Shown here one piece after another: positions 8,540-17,105 of a DNA stretch of 64,000 nt. The notes beneath the pieces are model-generated. The model did no database searches, was not told where the DNA came from, and saw only the letters and a list, made by a program, of their open reading frames with translations. The stretch comes from Streptomyces sp. CB02959 (lineage in GTDB: Bacteria > Actinomycetota > Actinomycetes > Streptomycetales > Streptomycetaceae), in the NCBI RefSeq assembly GCF_002803155.1, contig NZ_NNBP01000011.1:186001-250000 (forward strand), in the 5' to 3' direction. Position 1 is the stretch's first letter, and the number at the start of each line of letters is the position of its first letter. Position numbers and translations under genes: made by a program.

Positions 8540-11419
8540 ATGGGGTGGGGCAGCGAGGGGACCGCGGCGGTGGACCGGGCGCGTCCCGGCAGGCTCAAGG
8601 TCTTCCTCGGGGCCGCCCCCGGTGTCGGCAAGACCTACCGGATGCTGGACGAGGGGCGGCGGCGGACCGCACGCGGCACGGACGTGGTGGTGGCGTTCGC
8701 CGAATGCCACGGTCGGCCGGTCACCGAGGCGATGCTCGACGGGCTGGCCGTGCTGCCCCGGGCGGTCCGCCGGCACCGGAGCACGGAATTCGCCGAACTC
8801 GACCTGGACCGGGTGCTGGAGCGGCGTCCGGAGGTGGTGCTCATCGACGAACTCGCGCACACCAACGCACCGGGCTGCCGGCACACCAAACGCTGGCAGG
8901 ACATCGAGGAACTGCTCGCCGCCGGTATCGACGTGGTGGCCACCCTCAACATCCAGCACCTGGAATCGCTCACCGACGTCGTCGAGAAGATCACCGGGGT
9001 GCCGCAGTACGAGACGGTGCCCGACGCGGTGATCCGCCGCGCCCACCAGATCGAACTGGTCGATCTTCCGGCCGAGGGCCTGCGGCGGCGTATGGCGCAC
9101 GGCAACATCTACCCGCCGGAGAAGGTCGACGCCGCGCTGTCGCACTACTTCCGGCTCGGCAACCTCAGTGCGCTGCGCGAGCTGGCGCTGCTGTGGGTCG
9201 CGGGCCGGGTGGACGAGGCGCTGCGCAAGTACCGGCACGAGCACCGGATCGGCCCGGTGTGGGCGACCCGCGAGCGGGTGGTGGTGGCGCTCACCGGGGG
9301 CCCGGAGGGCACGACCCTGATCCGCCGGGCAGCCCGGATCGTGCATCTGCCGCGCGCCCTCAACGCCGTGCGGGCCGGGGAGACCCCCCTCTCCACCGGT
9401 GATCTGCTGGCCGTGCACATCACCCGCAGCGACGGGCTGGCCGGCTCCTCGGCCGCCGCGCTGGCCGGGCAACGGCAGCTCACCGAGAGCCTCGGCGGCA
9501 GCTACCACGCCGTGGTCGGTGACGACGTCCCCGCCGCCCTGCTGGAATTCGCCCGCGCCCAGAACGCCACCCAACTCGTCATCGGCGCCAGCCGCCGCGG
9601 CAGACTGCGCCGGCTGCTGGCGCCGCGCGGCGTCGGGGAGACCGTCGTCGAACTCTCCGGCGGCATCGACGTCCACACGGTCGGCCACGAGTACGCCGGT
9701 CAGGGGCGCACCTGGATCGCCCCCGGCAGCGGTCTGCCGCGCCCCCGGCGGGTGGCCGGCCCGATCGCCGGCCTGGTGCTGCCCCTGCTGCTGACCCTCG
9801 TCCTGCGCGGCGTCTCGGGCCCGCTGTCGCTCAACCTCACCAGCGAGGCACTGCTCTTCCTGCTGACCGTGCTGGGCGTGGCCTGCATCGGCGGTGTGGT
9901 CTCCGCGCTGCTCGCCTCCGTGACGACCTCGCTGCTGCTGAACTACTACTTCCTCTCGCCCGTCGGCCAGTTCACCTTCGCCGAGGCCAACGTCGTGGTC
10001 GCCCAGGCCGCGTTCACCACCGTCGCGGTGACCGTCGCCGCCATCGTGGACCGCTCGCTGCGGCTGGGCCGGCGCGCCGCCCGGGCCACCGCGGAGGCCG
10101 AGACGCTGTCCTCGTTGGCCGGTGGCATCCTGCGCGGGGACGGAGCGGTGCCCGCCCTCCTGGAACGCACCCGGGAGACCTTCGGCATGGACCGCATCGA
10201 GCTGCGGCCGCGCGGGGGCGCGGGGGAGTCGTGGCCGTCCGCCGTGGCGCCGTCCGCCGGGGCGTCGGCGGTCACCGACGACGGGCGGGCGGTCGCGACC
10301 GGCGGGGGAGCCGCCATCGCCTTTGCCGTCAAGGGAGTTGCTCCCGCTCCGGCTGGCGCCGGCGGTCCGGGCGCCGACCACCGCACCGAGGTCGCGATAG
10401 GGGACGACAGTGTGCTGGTGCTGACCGGGCGCCGGCTGCCCGCCTCCGAGCACCGCGTGCTCACCGTTTTCGCCGCGCACCTGACGGCGGCCGTCGAGCG
10501 CGCCCGGCTCGCCGAGGCCGCCGCCGAGGTCGAAGCGGTCAGGGCGGGGAACCGGATGCGTACCGCGCTGCTGGCCGCGGTGGGCCACGACCTGCGCACC
10601 CCGCTCGCCGGCAGCTGGGCCGCGATCAGCTCCCTGCGCAGCCGCGACGTGGACTTCTCGGCCGAGGACCGCGAGGAACTCCTCGCCACCGCCGAGGAGT
10701 CGCTCGCCAAGCTCAGCCGCCTGGTCGACAACCTCCTGGACATGAGCAGACTCCAGGCCGGTGCGCTGACCCTGCATCTGGAGCCGGTGGCGCTGGCCGA
10801 GGTGCTGCCCGCCGCCCTGGACACCCTGCCCGGCTCACCCCCGCAGGCGCCCGGGCACGTCGTGCCCCAGGGGCTGGACACCGCCCCCGACGTGCTTGCG
10901 GACCCGCCGCTGCTGGAGCGCGTCATCGCCAACCTGGTGTCCAACGCGGTACGCCACTCGCCCGCCGGCCGCCCGGTCACCATCGGTGCCAGCGCGCTCG
11001 GCGGCCGGGTCGAACTGCGGATCACCGATCGTGGGCCGGGAATCCAACTCCCCGACCAGGAGCGGGTGTTCGAGCCGTTCCAGCGACTCGGCGACACCGA
11101 CAACACCACCGGCCTCGGACTCGGCCTGGCGCTCTCCCGCGGCCTGACGGAGGCGATGGGTGGCACGCTCACCCCGGAGGAGACGCCCGGTGGCGGCCTC
11201 ACCATGGTCGTCTCCCTGCCGGCGGCACCGCAGCCGCCCCTCCCGCCGACGCCGGCGGCCGAGGGGCGGACGGCACCGGTGCCGTCCGCAACCACCCTGT
11301 CGGCGCCGGTGGTTGTCGTGGCCGGACCGCCGGCGCCGGACGCCGGACCTGCCGGGCCCGTTCGGCCCGGGTCGGTCGCGGCAGCCCCGATCCGGCGGAC
11401 CGCGGCGGGGGAGGACTGA
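8540..11419 (+). CDS. kdpD: KdpD-type sensor histidine kinase, no kdpE or kdpABC nearby
   Basis: This 959-residue protein has the full KdpD order. Residues 20-230 form the KdpD N-terminal domain with P-loop GAAPGVGKTY (Lys31). A universal-stress-like domain at about 260-380 contains GASRRGRLRRLL. A DUF4118 block of four membrane helices lies near 410-520, then a GAF-like stretch, a HisKA domain with GHDLRTPL (phosphorylated His683), and an HATPase with N-box NLVSNAVRHS and GLGLGLALSRG. The C-terminus ends in a Pro/Ala-rich tail. The ATG at 8540 is preceded by GGAAGGGGAG, and homology to the family begins here, so the longer upstream frame is not used. KdpD normally senses K+ or turgor and phosphorylates KdpE to drive kdpFABC, but none of those genes is within this window. 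Its partner must be elsewhere, or the kinase is an orphan. Confidence 0.92.
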   Translation: MGWGSEGTAAVDRARPGRLKVFLGAAPGVGKTYRMLDEGRRRTARGTDVVVAFAECHGRPVTEAMLDGLAVLPRAVRRHRSTEFAELDLDRVLERRPEVVLIDELAHTNAPGCRHTKRWQDIEELLAAGIDVVATLNIQHLESLTDVVEKITGVPQYETVPDAVIRRAHQIELVDLPAEGLRRRMAHGNIYPPEKVDAALSHYFRLGNLSALRELALLWVAGRVDEALRKYRHEHRIGPVWATRERVVVALTGGPEGTTLIRRAARIVHLPRALNAVRAGETPLSTGDLLAVHITRSDGLAGSSAAALAGQRQLTESLGGSYHAVVGDDVPAALLEFARAQNATQLVIGASRRGRLRRLLAPRGVGETVVELSGGIDVHTVGHEYAGQGRTWIAPGSGLPRPRRVAGPIAGLVLPLLLTLVLRGVSGPLSLNLTSEALLFLLTVLGVACIGGVVSALLASVTTSLLLNYYFLSPVGQFTFAEANVVVAQAAFTTVAVTVAAIVDRSLRLGRRAARATAEAETLSSLAGGILRGDGAVPALLERTRETFGMDRIELRPRGGAGESWPSAVAPSAGASAVTDDGRAVATGGGAAIAFAVKGVAPAPAGAGGPGADHRTEVAIGDDSVLVLTGRRLPASEHRVLTVFAAHLTAAVERARLAEAAAEVEAVRAGNRMRTALLAAVGHDLRTPLAGSWAAISSLRSRDVDFSAEDREELLATAEESLAKLSRLVDNLLDMSRLQAGALTLHLEPVALAEVLPAALDTLPGSPPQAPGHVVPQGLDTAPDVLADPPLLERVIANLVSNAVRHSPAGRPVTIGASALGGRVELRITDRGPGIQLPDQERVFEPFQRLGDTDNTTGLGLGLALSRGLTEAMGGTLTPEETPGGGLTMVVSLPAAPQPPLPPTPAAEGRTAPVPSATTLSAPVVVVAGPPAPDAGPAGPVRPGSVAAAPIRRTAAGED

Positions 11420-11509
11420 GGTTCCCCGACACGCAGGGCCAAGGCGCCGGATGCGCCCTATCCTGAATGCGACGTCCGGGGTGAACATCCAGGAACGAGG
11501 GGGCGCGGC

Positions 11510-11779
11510 ATGTGGTCGGGCAGGCACGACGATTACGTGGAGCAGACCGTACGGGCCGTCGTCGAAGAGGTCGCGCGCAGGCGCGCCGTCCAGCGCGCCA
11601 AGGCCGTGAAGTACAGCAGAGAGCTGGTGGCGGAGAGCCGCCGCATCGCCCAGGAGGACGAAGCCGCCGAGCTCGAACGCCGCGCGGTCCTCGGGCAGAT
11701 GCCGCAGGCCGAGTACAAGTCCCGCGCGGCCGCCCTCGCGGAAGGCGTGGCGGCGGGCCGCAACCCGTTCGCGCGCTAG
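11510..11779 (+). CDS. Small charged helical protein of unknown function
   Basis: This 89-residue protein is almost wholly charged and predicted helical: MWSGRHDDYVEQTVRAVVEE at the N-terminus, then Arg/Glu/Ala heptad-like stretches and a C-terminus ending AAGRNPFAR. There is no membrane segment and no cysteine. GAGGGG sits 6-10 bases before the ATG, which supports the start. It begins 90 bases after kdpD and ends 9 bases before the next gene, so it may be co-transcribed with both. I do not recognise the family. The spacing and strand bias suggest a real gene. Confidence 0.65.
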   Translation: MWSGRHDDYVEQTVRAVVEEVARRRAVQRAKAVKYSRELVAESRRIAQEDEAAELERRAVLGQMPQAEYKSRAAALAEGVAAGRNPFAR

Positions 11780-11788
11780 GGTGCGAAC

Positions 11789-12730
11789 GTGAGTCTTCAT
11801 GTCGTCATCGGATTCGGACCCGCCGGGGCGGCCACCGCCCGGCTGCTGGTCGAGCAGGGGCACTCGGTACGCGTCGTCACCACGTCGGGCCGCAGCCCGG
11901 AGCCCGGCATCGAGCACCTCGCCTGCGACGCGACCGACCGCGACCGGCTGAGCGAGATCGCGCGGGGCGCCGCCGCGCTCCACAGCTGTGCCGCACCGCC
12001 CTACCACCGCTGGGCCGTTGACTGGCCGCCGCTGGCCTCGTCGCTCTGCGCGGCGGCCGAGGCGACCGGCGCCGTCCTGGTCATGCTGGGCAACCTCTAC
12101 GGCTACGGCCCGGTGGACGGTCCGCTGACCGAGGAGCTGCCGCTCGCCGCGACCGGCCCCAAGGGACGCGTCCGCGCCACCGTGTGGGACCAGGCGCGGC
12201 GCCTGCACGAACAGGGCCGTATCAAGGCCGTCGAGGTGCGGGCCTCGGACTTCTTCGGCCCCGGCGTGACCGACGGCGGGCACCTCGCCGCACAGGTCAT
12301 GCCGCGTCTGCTGCGCGGCAAGCCGGTCTCCGCCCTCGGGGATCCGGACGCACCGCACAGCTGGAGCTACCTCCCCGACGTGGCCCGGGCCCTGGTCGAG
12401 GTCGCGGGTGAGGAACGCGCCTGGGGACGTGCCTGGCACGTCCCGACGGCGCCCGCGCTGTCCACCCGGGAGATGGTCGACCGCCTGGCCGCCCGGGCGG
12501 GCACGGGACGTGTCGCGGTGCGCAGGCTGCCGCCGGTCGCGCTGAGCCTCGCCGCGGTCTTCTCCCCGCTGATCCGCGAACTGAAGGAGATCCGCTACCA
12601 GTTCGACCGCCCGTTCGTGATCGACGCGAGCGCCTACGAGGCCGCCTTCGCCGTACGGGCCACCCCCCTGGACGAGCAGGTGCGGGCGACGGTGGACTGG
12701 TGGCGCGCGCAACCGGCCACCACCGCGTGA
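11789..12730 (+). CDS. NAD-dependent epimerase/dehydratase family protein
   Basis: This 313-residue SDR-extended-type Rossmann protein has the nucleotide-binding motif GFGPAGAATARLL right after the first strand; the usual third glycine of GxxGxxG is replaced by Ala. The middle has GNLYGYGPVDG where the catalytic Tyr region is expected; a canonical YxxxK is not clear. The C-terminal substrate domain has SYLPDVARALVEV, typical of NAD-dependent epimerases. The start is the GTG at 11789, 9 bases after the previous stop. Streptomyces genomes carry many such paralogues with no known substrate. It may act as an oxidoreductase on a small ketone or sugar. The family is clear but the reaction is not. 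Confidence 0.75.
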   Translation: MSLHVVIGFGPAGAATARLLVEQGHSVRVVTTSGRSPEPGIEHLACDATDRDRLSEIARGAAALHSCAAPPYHRWAVDWPPLASSLCAAAEATGAVLVMLGNLYGYGPVDGPLTEELPLAATGPKGRVRATVWDQARRLHEQGRIKAVEVRASDFFGPGVTDGGHLAAQVMPRLLRGKPVSALGDPDAPHSWSYLPDVARALVEVAGEERAWGRAWHVPTAPALSTREMVDRLAARAGTGRVAVRRLPPVALSLAAVFSPLIRELKEIRYQFDRPFVIDASAYEAAFAVRATPLDEQVRATVDWWRAQPATTA

Positions 12731-12770
12731 CGTCGCGGCGGTGGAACGGTCGCCGTCCGCCGCACCGAGG

Positions 12771-13817
12771 TCAGGCCGCGACCGCCTCCACGATGGACGC
12801 GAAGGTGGGCGTGGGCAGGATCCTGGTGCGGCGCAGCCCGGCACGGGCGAAGAGGACGTCCAGGTCCTTCGGGCCGCGCTCCTTGCCGGTCACGATCGTC
12901 ATCATCGCCACGTCCAGCGCCTTGCCCGGGTGCGGCGCGTTGCCCGGCGCGGGAACGGAGTCGACGACCAGGACCGTGCCGCCCGGGGCCAGGCCGCGCC
13001 GGCAGGCACTCAGGATGCGCACGGCCGCCTCGTCGTCCCAGTCGTGCAGGACGTGCTTGAGCACGTAGACGTCGCCGCCGTCCGGGACGGAGGCGAAGAA
13101 GTCGCCCGGCTCGGCCCGCCACCGCCCGGCGAGCGCCGACTCGCCCAGGACGTGGTCCGCCAACGCGGGCGCCTGGTCCAACAGCACTCCGGACAGCCCC
13201 GGGTGTCTCAACAGGACGCGCCGCAGCAGCCCGCCCCGCCCGCCGCCGACATCCACCACGGTGCCCCGGTCGGGGAACGGGTACGCGCCGGCCACCAGGT
13301 CGTCGAGCGGTTCGGAGAACGCCGCCATACCGGTGTCGAAGAGCTCCCGGGCGGCGGCGTCGCCCTGGAGGTACGCGAAGAACGGGGCCCCGAAGACCGT
13401 GGGGAAGCCCGGTGTGCCGGTCCGTACGGTGTGGTCGAGGGCCGACGACGAGCGGACGAAGATCTCGTCGGTGAACATCAGCACCGCGTCGCGCAGCGAG
13501 CCCGGCACCCCGGCGCGCAGGAACTGGGCGGCCGGAGTCAGGTGGAAGGCGCCGTTGCCGTCCTCGCGGAAGATCTCCCGCGAGGCGAGGTACCGCAGGC
13601 AGCGACGGAGGAAGGCGGCCTCGGTGCCGGTGAGTCGGGCGAGTTCGGCGGCGGTGCGGGGGCCGCCGGCCAGATGGTCGGCCAGGTGGTGGAGGGCGGC
13701 CGTCCGTAAGGCCGCTGAGTACAGATGTCCCAGCGACTGTTCGATCAGGTGCGCCGCTCCCGCATGTGCCGTGGCGTCGGTCAGGTCGGGCTTGTCGGTC
13801 GGGTTCGGGGTGTTCAC
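12771..13817 (-). CDS. SAM-dependent O-methyltransferase (caffeate/hydroxyneurosporene OMT-like)
   Basis: This 348-residue protein has the two-part structure of plant-type and antibiotic O-methyltransferases (for example DnrK-like). Residues 20-100 form a winged-helix dimerisation domain (GGPRTAAELARLTG, FLRRCLRYLAS). The Rossmann part begins with VVDVGGGRGGLLRRVL (SAM motif I). The catalytic His is in LKHVLHDWDDE, and motif GGTVLVVDSV follows. The GTG at 13817 is supported by GGAGG 6 bases upstream. It converges on the epimerase-like gene, leaving 40 bases between. The substrate is probably a phenolic or polyketide hydroxyl, but no biosynthetic core enzyme is adjacent, so a xenobiotic or stand-alone role is possible. 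Confidence 0.85.
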   Translation of the reverse strand: MNTPNPTDKPDLTDATAHAGAAHLIEQSLGHLYSAALRTAALHHLADHLAGGPRTAAELARLTGTEAAFLRRCLRYLASREIFREDGNGAFHLTPAAQFLRAGVPGSLRDAVLMFTDEIFVRSSSALDHTVRTGTPGFPTVFGAPFFAYLQGDAAARELFDTGMAAFSEPLDDLVAGAYPFPDRGTVVDVGGGRGGLLRRVLLRHPGLSGVLLDQAPALADHVLGESALAGRWRAEPGDFFASVPDGGDVYVLKHVLHDWDDEAAVRILSACRRGLAPGGTVLVVDSVPAPGNAPHPGKALDVAMMTIVTGKERGPKDLDVLFARAGLRRTRILPTPTFASIVEAVAA

Positions 13818-13989
13818 CGTCAGCCTCCGGGCAGGTGGTCGGTGAGTCGGGCAGCTGCCCCCTCACTCTTGCCGCGCCCTTCCGCCCCCGGTACCGCCCA
13901 CGTGCGGATCTCCGTCTCGGCCTTCCGGCCTAGGGCTGCCCGACCTGCCGGACCGGCTCCTCGACGGGAAACCGTGGGGTCGGGCGGCG

Positions 13990-14110
13990 GCAGCGTCCGG
14001 GAACGGCAGGACCGCCCCCGTCAGCAACGGGGATTCGAGGATGTCGCAGTGCGTGGCGCCCGGCAAGACTGCCGGTCGTGCCGTGCGACGGGTGCGGGCA
14101 GTACGGGCCA
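13990..14110 (-). pseudogene. Relic of an alpha/beta-hydrolase C-terminus
   Basis: Read leftward, this stretch encodes RPAVLPGATHCDILESP then TGAVLPFPDA, which matches the way many small actinobacterial alpha/beta-hydrolases end (VLPGxTHxDIxxSP, with the catalytic His). No start, nucleophile elbow or upstream domain can be read in the same frame before the RraA relic begins. It is called a relic on this short motif only. Confidence 0.4.
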
Positions 14111-14274
14111 CGAACGCCTCGCCCGGCCCGAGTTGGTGGGGCGGTGCGGGACGGACCGCGGGGCCGCCGGGTCCGCCGCTCGGCGCCGAAGTCCCGGCTG
14201 GCCCCTGACGTCCCGGCCGGTGCGCCCCGCCCCGGCAGCCGCCCCCGTTCCGGTCAGTCGTCGAACCCGCCGTG

Positions 14275-14481
14275 TCAGCCGTCGAATCCACCGTCCCGCA
14301 GGATCGCGTCGATACGGGTGCGATGCGCCTCCTCCCAGGCGTCGAGGGACTCGTCGGCCTCCTTGGCCAGTTTGGCCCGGGCGGCGTCGAGGACCTCCTC
14401 CTGCCGGTCCCGGGGTACGACGACGACGCCCTCCTCGTCCGCGACCACGATGTCCCCGGCGGACTTCGGTCGGTCGAGTGC
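14275..14481 (-). pseudogene. Relic of an RraA-like / dimethylmenaquinone methyltransferase-like gene (C-terminal end)
   Basis: About 65 codons encode SAGDIVVADEEGVVVVPRDR followed by a charged helix and the end AILRDGGFDG. GDIVVADxxGVVVVPR is the conserved C-terminal signature of RraA-like proteins (4-hydroxy-4-methyl-2-oxoglutarate aldolase family), normally about 210-230 residues long. The rest of the gene is absent: upstream lies the terminator and the multicopper oxidase gene. No start or ribosome binding site is visible, so this is a 5'-deleted remnant. Confidence 0.7.
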
Positions 14482-14482
14482 C

Positions 14483-14514
14483 GGTGGGCGGCACGGAGAC
14501 CCGTGCCGCCCACC
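14483..14514 (-). terminator. Perfect 14-bp hairpin after the multicopper oxidase gene
   Basis: Arms GGTGGGCGGCACGG and CCGTGCCGCCCACC pair over 14 bases with a 4-base loop. The hairpin begins 4 bases beyond the multicopper oxidase stop codon. There is no T tract, as is usual in Streptomyces terminators. Confidence 0.8.
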
Positions 14515-14517
14515 AGG

Positions 14518-16200
14518 TCAGGCGTCGTAGCCGAGCAGCCCCATCATCCCGCTCTCGCCGTGGTAGGCGTTGTGGCAGTGGATCAGCCACCGGCCCGGGT
14601 TGTCCGCGTCGAAGTCGCAGGTGGCCGTCGAGCCCGGCAGGACGATGACGGTGTCCTTGCGGGGGCCGGTCGCGCCGAGTTGGGGCGTGTGCCCGTGCAG
14701 GTGCATCGGGTGCCACATGCCGGTGGCGTTGACGAACTGCAGGCGCACCCGTTGGCCGCTGCCGACGGTGAAGGGGTGGGCGGCCGCGTCGTTCATGTCG
14801 AACCGCCTGCCGTTGAGCGCCCAGTCGTACTTCGCCATACCGCCGGTCAGCTCGATGCGGTGGGTGACGTCCGGCTGACGGTCCTTCAGACGGACGCCCT
14901 CGGCGGCCCGCAGGGCGGTCGCGACCGGGATCCGGCCGTTGAGCTCCGCGGGCCGGACGGAGGCGGACGGGGCGCGGCCGGAGCCGGTGCGCACGAGGGC
15001 CAGCCCGGCCGCCCCCTTGCCCTCGGCCAGGGCGACGAATGGGAAGACGCCGTCGCCCAGCGTGACCAGTGCGTCGTACCGCTCACCGGGGCCGATCAGC
15101 AGGGCATCGGCCGGTTCGTGGACGATCGGACAGCCGTCGGTGTGGGTGACGGTGAGCCGGTGGCCGCCGAGGGCGACCCGGAAGGCGGTGTCGCCGCCGG
15201 CGTTGATGATCCGCAGCCGCAGGGTCCGGCCGGGCTTGCCCTGGTGGGTGGCGGGCGCGGCCGGGACGCGGCCGTTGATCAGGTAGTGCGGGTACTTCAC
15301 GTCACCGGCGTCGCCGCCGAGGAGGGTGCTGGTCGCCCCCATCAGCATGAACGGATCATCCATGCCGGGCATTTCCTGCATTCCCTGCATTCCCTGCATC
15401 CCAGGCATGGAGTCCGCGCCCTGGGTGCCGCCTGTGCCTGACATGTCTCCCATGCCATCCATACCGCCCATGCTGCTCATTCCATCCATGCCGCCCGTGC
15501 CGCCGTGCGAGCCCCCCTTCCCGTCGTGCGGTGCGGAGCCGTGGTCCATGCCCCGTCGCAGGGCGGCGAGTGCCTGGTCCGGGGTGCCGGTGACGCCGTC
15601 GAGCCAGTCGTCGAGCACCACGACCCACTCGTCGTCGTACCGCAACGGCTCGTGCGGGTCCTCGACGATCAGCGGACCGTACAGACCGCGGTCCAACTGG
15701 ACGCCGACGTGCGGATGGAACCAGTAGGTGCCGGGCGTATCGGTGACGAACCGGTAGGTGAAGGCGCCGCCGGGCGCCACGGCCCGCTGGGTGACGGGCG
15801 GGACGCCGTCCATGTCGTTGCGCAGGGCGAGACCGTGCCAGTGGACGGAGGTGCTCTGCGGCAGGTGGTTGGCGAGCTCGGCGACGAGGGTGTCGCCCGC
15901 GGTGAGCCGGAGTTCCCGGCCCGGCAGCCGACCGTCGAAGCTCCAGGTCCGGACCGTCTTCCCGCCGCCCAGGTCGACGGTGCCGGCGGTGGCGGTGAGC
16001 CGGAAGCGGCGTTCTCGGCCGGAGTGGTGCCGCTTCTTCTCGGTGGCTGCCACGGCCGCCCCGGACGGGCTGACCAGGGTGGGGCCGGAGCCGTGGGCGG
16101 CCGCCGAGCCCCCGGTGTCCGTGGAACAGGCCGCGAGCAGGCCGGAACCCGCCGCGCCCAGACCCGCCAGCAGGACGGAGCGTCGATTGAACGTGGTCAT
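14518..16200 (-). CDS. Multicopper oxidase with Tat/lipoprotein signal and Met-rich insert
   Basis: This 560-residue exported multicopper oxidase (CueO/laccase-like) starts with a twin-arginine signal (NRRSVLLAG, Arg6-Arg7) ending in LLAAC, so Cys25 may be lipidated. The copper motifs are all present: HWHGLALRNDMDG, WFHPHVGVQLDRGLYG, HPMHLHGHTPQL and HCHNAYHGESGMM. These supply the type 1, 2 and 3 ligands. Between the first and last domains, at about residues 225-285, is an insert packed with Met (GGMDGMSSMGGMDGM and MPGMQGMQGMQEMPGM). Such Met-rich segments in CueO bind Cu(I) and raise cuprous oxidase activity, so a role in periplasm-like copper detoxification is likely. A strong terminator follows directly. 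The upstream gene 16305-16790 is on the same strand and probably in the same unit. Confidence 0.92.
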   Translation of the reverse strand: MTTFNRRSVLLAGLGAAGSGLLAACSTDTGGSAAAHGSGPTLVSPSGAAVAATEKKRHHSGRERRFRLTATAGTVDLGGGKTVRTWSFDGRLPGRELRLTAGDTLVAELANHLPQSTSVHWHGLALRNDMDGVPPVTQRAVAPGGAFTYRFVTDTPGTYWFHPHVGVQLDRGLYGPLIVEDPHEPLRYDDEWVVVLDDWLDGVTGTPDQALAALRRGMDHGSAPHDGKGGSHGGTGGMDGMSSMGGMDGMGDMSGTGGTQGADSMPGMQGMQGMQEMPGMDDPFMLMGATSTLLGGDAGDVKYPHYLINGRVPAAPATHQGKPGRTLRLRIINAGGDTAFRVALGGHRLTVTHTDGCPIVHEPADALLIGPGERYDALVTLGDGVFPFVALAEGKGAAGLALVRTGSGRAPSASVRPAELNGRIPVATALRAAEGVRLKDRQPDVTHRIELTGGMAKYDWALNGRRFDMNDAAAHPFTVGSGQRVRLQFVNATGMWHPMHLHGHTPQLGATGPRKDTVIVLPGSTATCDFDADNPGRWLIHCHNAYHGESGMMGLLGYDA

Positions 16201-16304
16201 GGAGTTGTGTCCTTACGCAGGTGTGCCCGGCGCTCGGTGCGCGCGCCGCGGGGCGCGGCGCTCGTGCGCCGTGGGAAAGGGGACCGGGGAAGGGGGCGGT
16301 CGGC

Positions 16305-16790
16305 CTAGATGCGCAGGACGGAGAGGGCTGCCGGATCGGGTGGGGAAGGCCCGCCGGTCGGGCGCGGTCCGGGTGCGGAGGGCGCCGTGGCGTGTGCCGC
16401 GCGGGCGGTTCCGAGGAGCGGTGGCGGCGCCACGAAGTGCTCGGACCGGACGTCGTACGACGAACAGTGGGCGCCCGACGGGCAGGCGGCACCGCTGTCG
16501 CGGAGGTGATCGGCGCGGACGCCCTGCGACCGGCCGGGTCGTGTCTGGTCGGACTGGGCGTCACCGGGCTGGGCGTGACCGAGCCGGGTGTGACCGGATG
16601 GAGTGCGGCCGGACTGGGCGTGGCCGGAGGCGGTGAGGACGGACTGTACGGGCGCCATCGCGGGGAGGGGGCCGGGCAGTTCGTGGTGGGCGATCACCGC
16701 GATGATCAGCCAGAGGAGGGCGAGCAGTGCCGCCGGTCGCCGCCGCCCCGGCGCCGCCGTCCGCCTCCGGCGTCGCGTCCGCATGCGCAT
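16305..16790 (-). CDS. Small membrane-anchored or secreted His-containing protein upstream of the multicopper oxidase
   Basis: A 161-residue protein starts MRMRTRRRRR, followed by one hydrophobic helix (ALLALLWLIIAVIAHHEL), so it is probably a membrane-anchored or secreted protein. The outer part is rich in His, Ser, Gly and Gln (HAQSGRTPSGHTRLGHAQ) and has a Cys pair (AACPSGAHCSS). GAGGAGGG lies immediately before the ATG at 16790. It precedes the oxidase by 104 bases on the same strand. His-rich outer segments and this position suggest a metal-binding partner in copper handling. It could belong to the small DUF6153-like family found in actinobacteria, but I am not sure of that. Confidence 0.6.
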   Translation of the reverse strand: MRMRTRRRRRTAAPGRRRPAALLALLWLIIAVIAHHELPGPLPAMAPVQSVLTASGHAQSGRTPSGHTRLGHAQPGDAQSDQTRPGRSQGVRADHLRDSGAACPSGAHCSSYDVRSEHFVAPPPLLGTARAAHATAPSAPGPRPTGGPSPPDPAALSVLRI

Positions 16791-17105
16791 TTCCCTCCTC
16801 TCCGCCGCGTGGCCGAATCCGCCGCACGGCCGACGGGTCGCTTCGCGCCACTTCCCGTGTGCCGCCGCGGCCCGACCATACCCCCTGGGGCTATGAGGGC
16901 AGGGTGTCGGCCCCGACCGGAGGAGCCGAAGTCGAGGCGTGCGCCGCGCCACGACCCCGTCCGGAACCGCCCCGGCCCGCGGCTCGACGCAAGGATTCGG
17001 CCACTCTCCGCCGGTGCGGCGGCTGTTGCCTGGTGATCTGCCACGATGAGGCGGCCCGATCGCGATCTGTGCGCGGTGTCTCCGCGTGGTGAGAGGAGTG
17101 GCCCG
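16791..17105. other. Divergent promoter region, no gene seen
   Basis: This 315-base stretch separates the leftward copper genes from the rightward QDD glycosyltransferase-like gene. No coding frame with credible protein character or ribosome binding site was found, apart from the GAGAGGAG that serves the gene starting at 17106. Promoters for both directions are expected here, but I cannot point to clear -35/-10 boxes. Confidence 0.4.
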
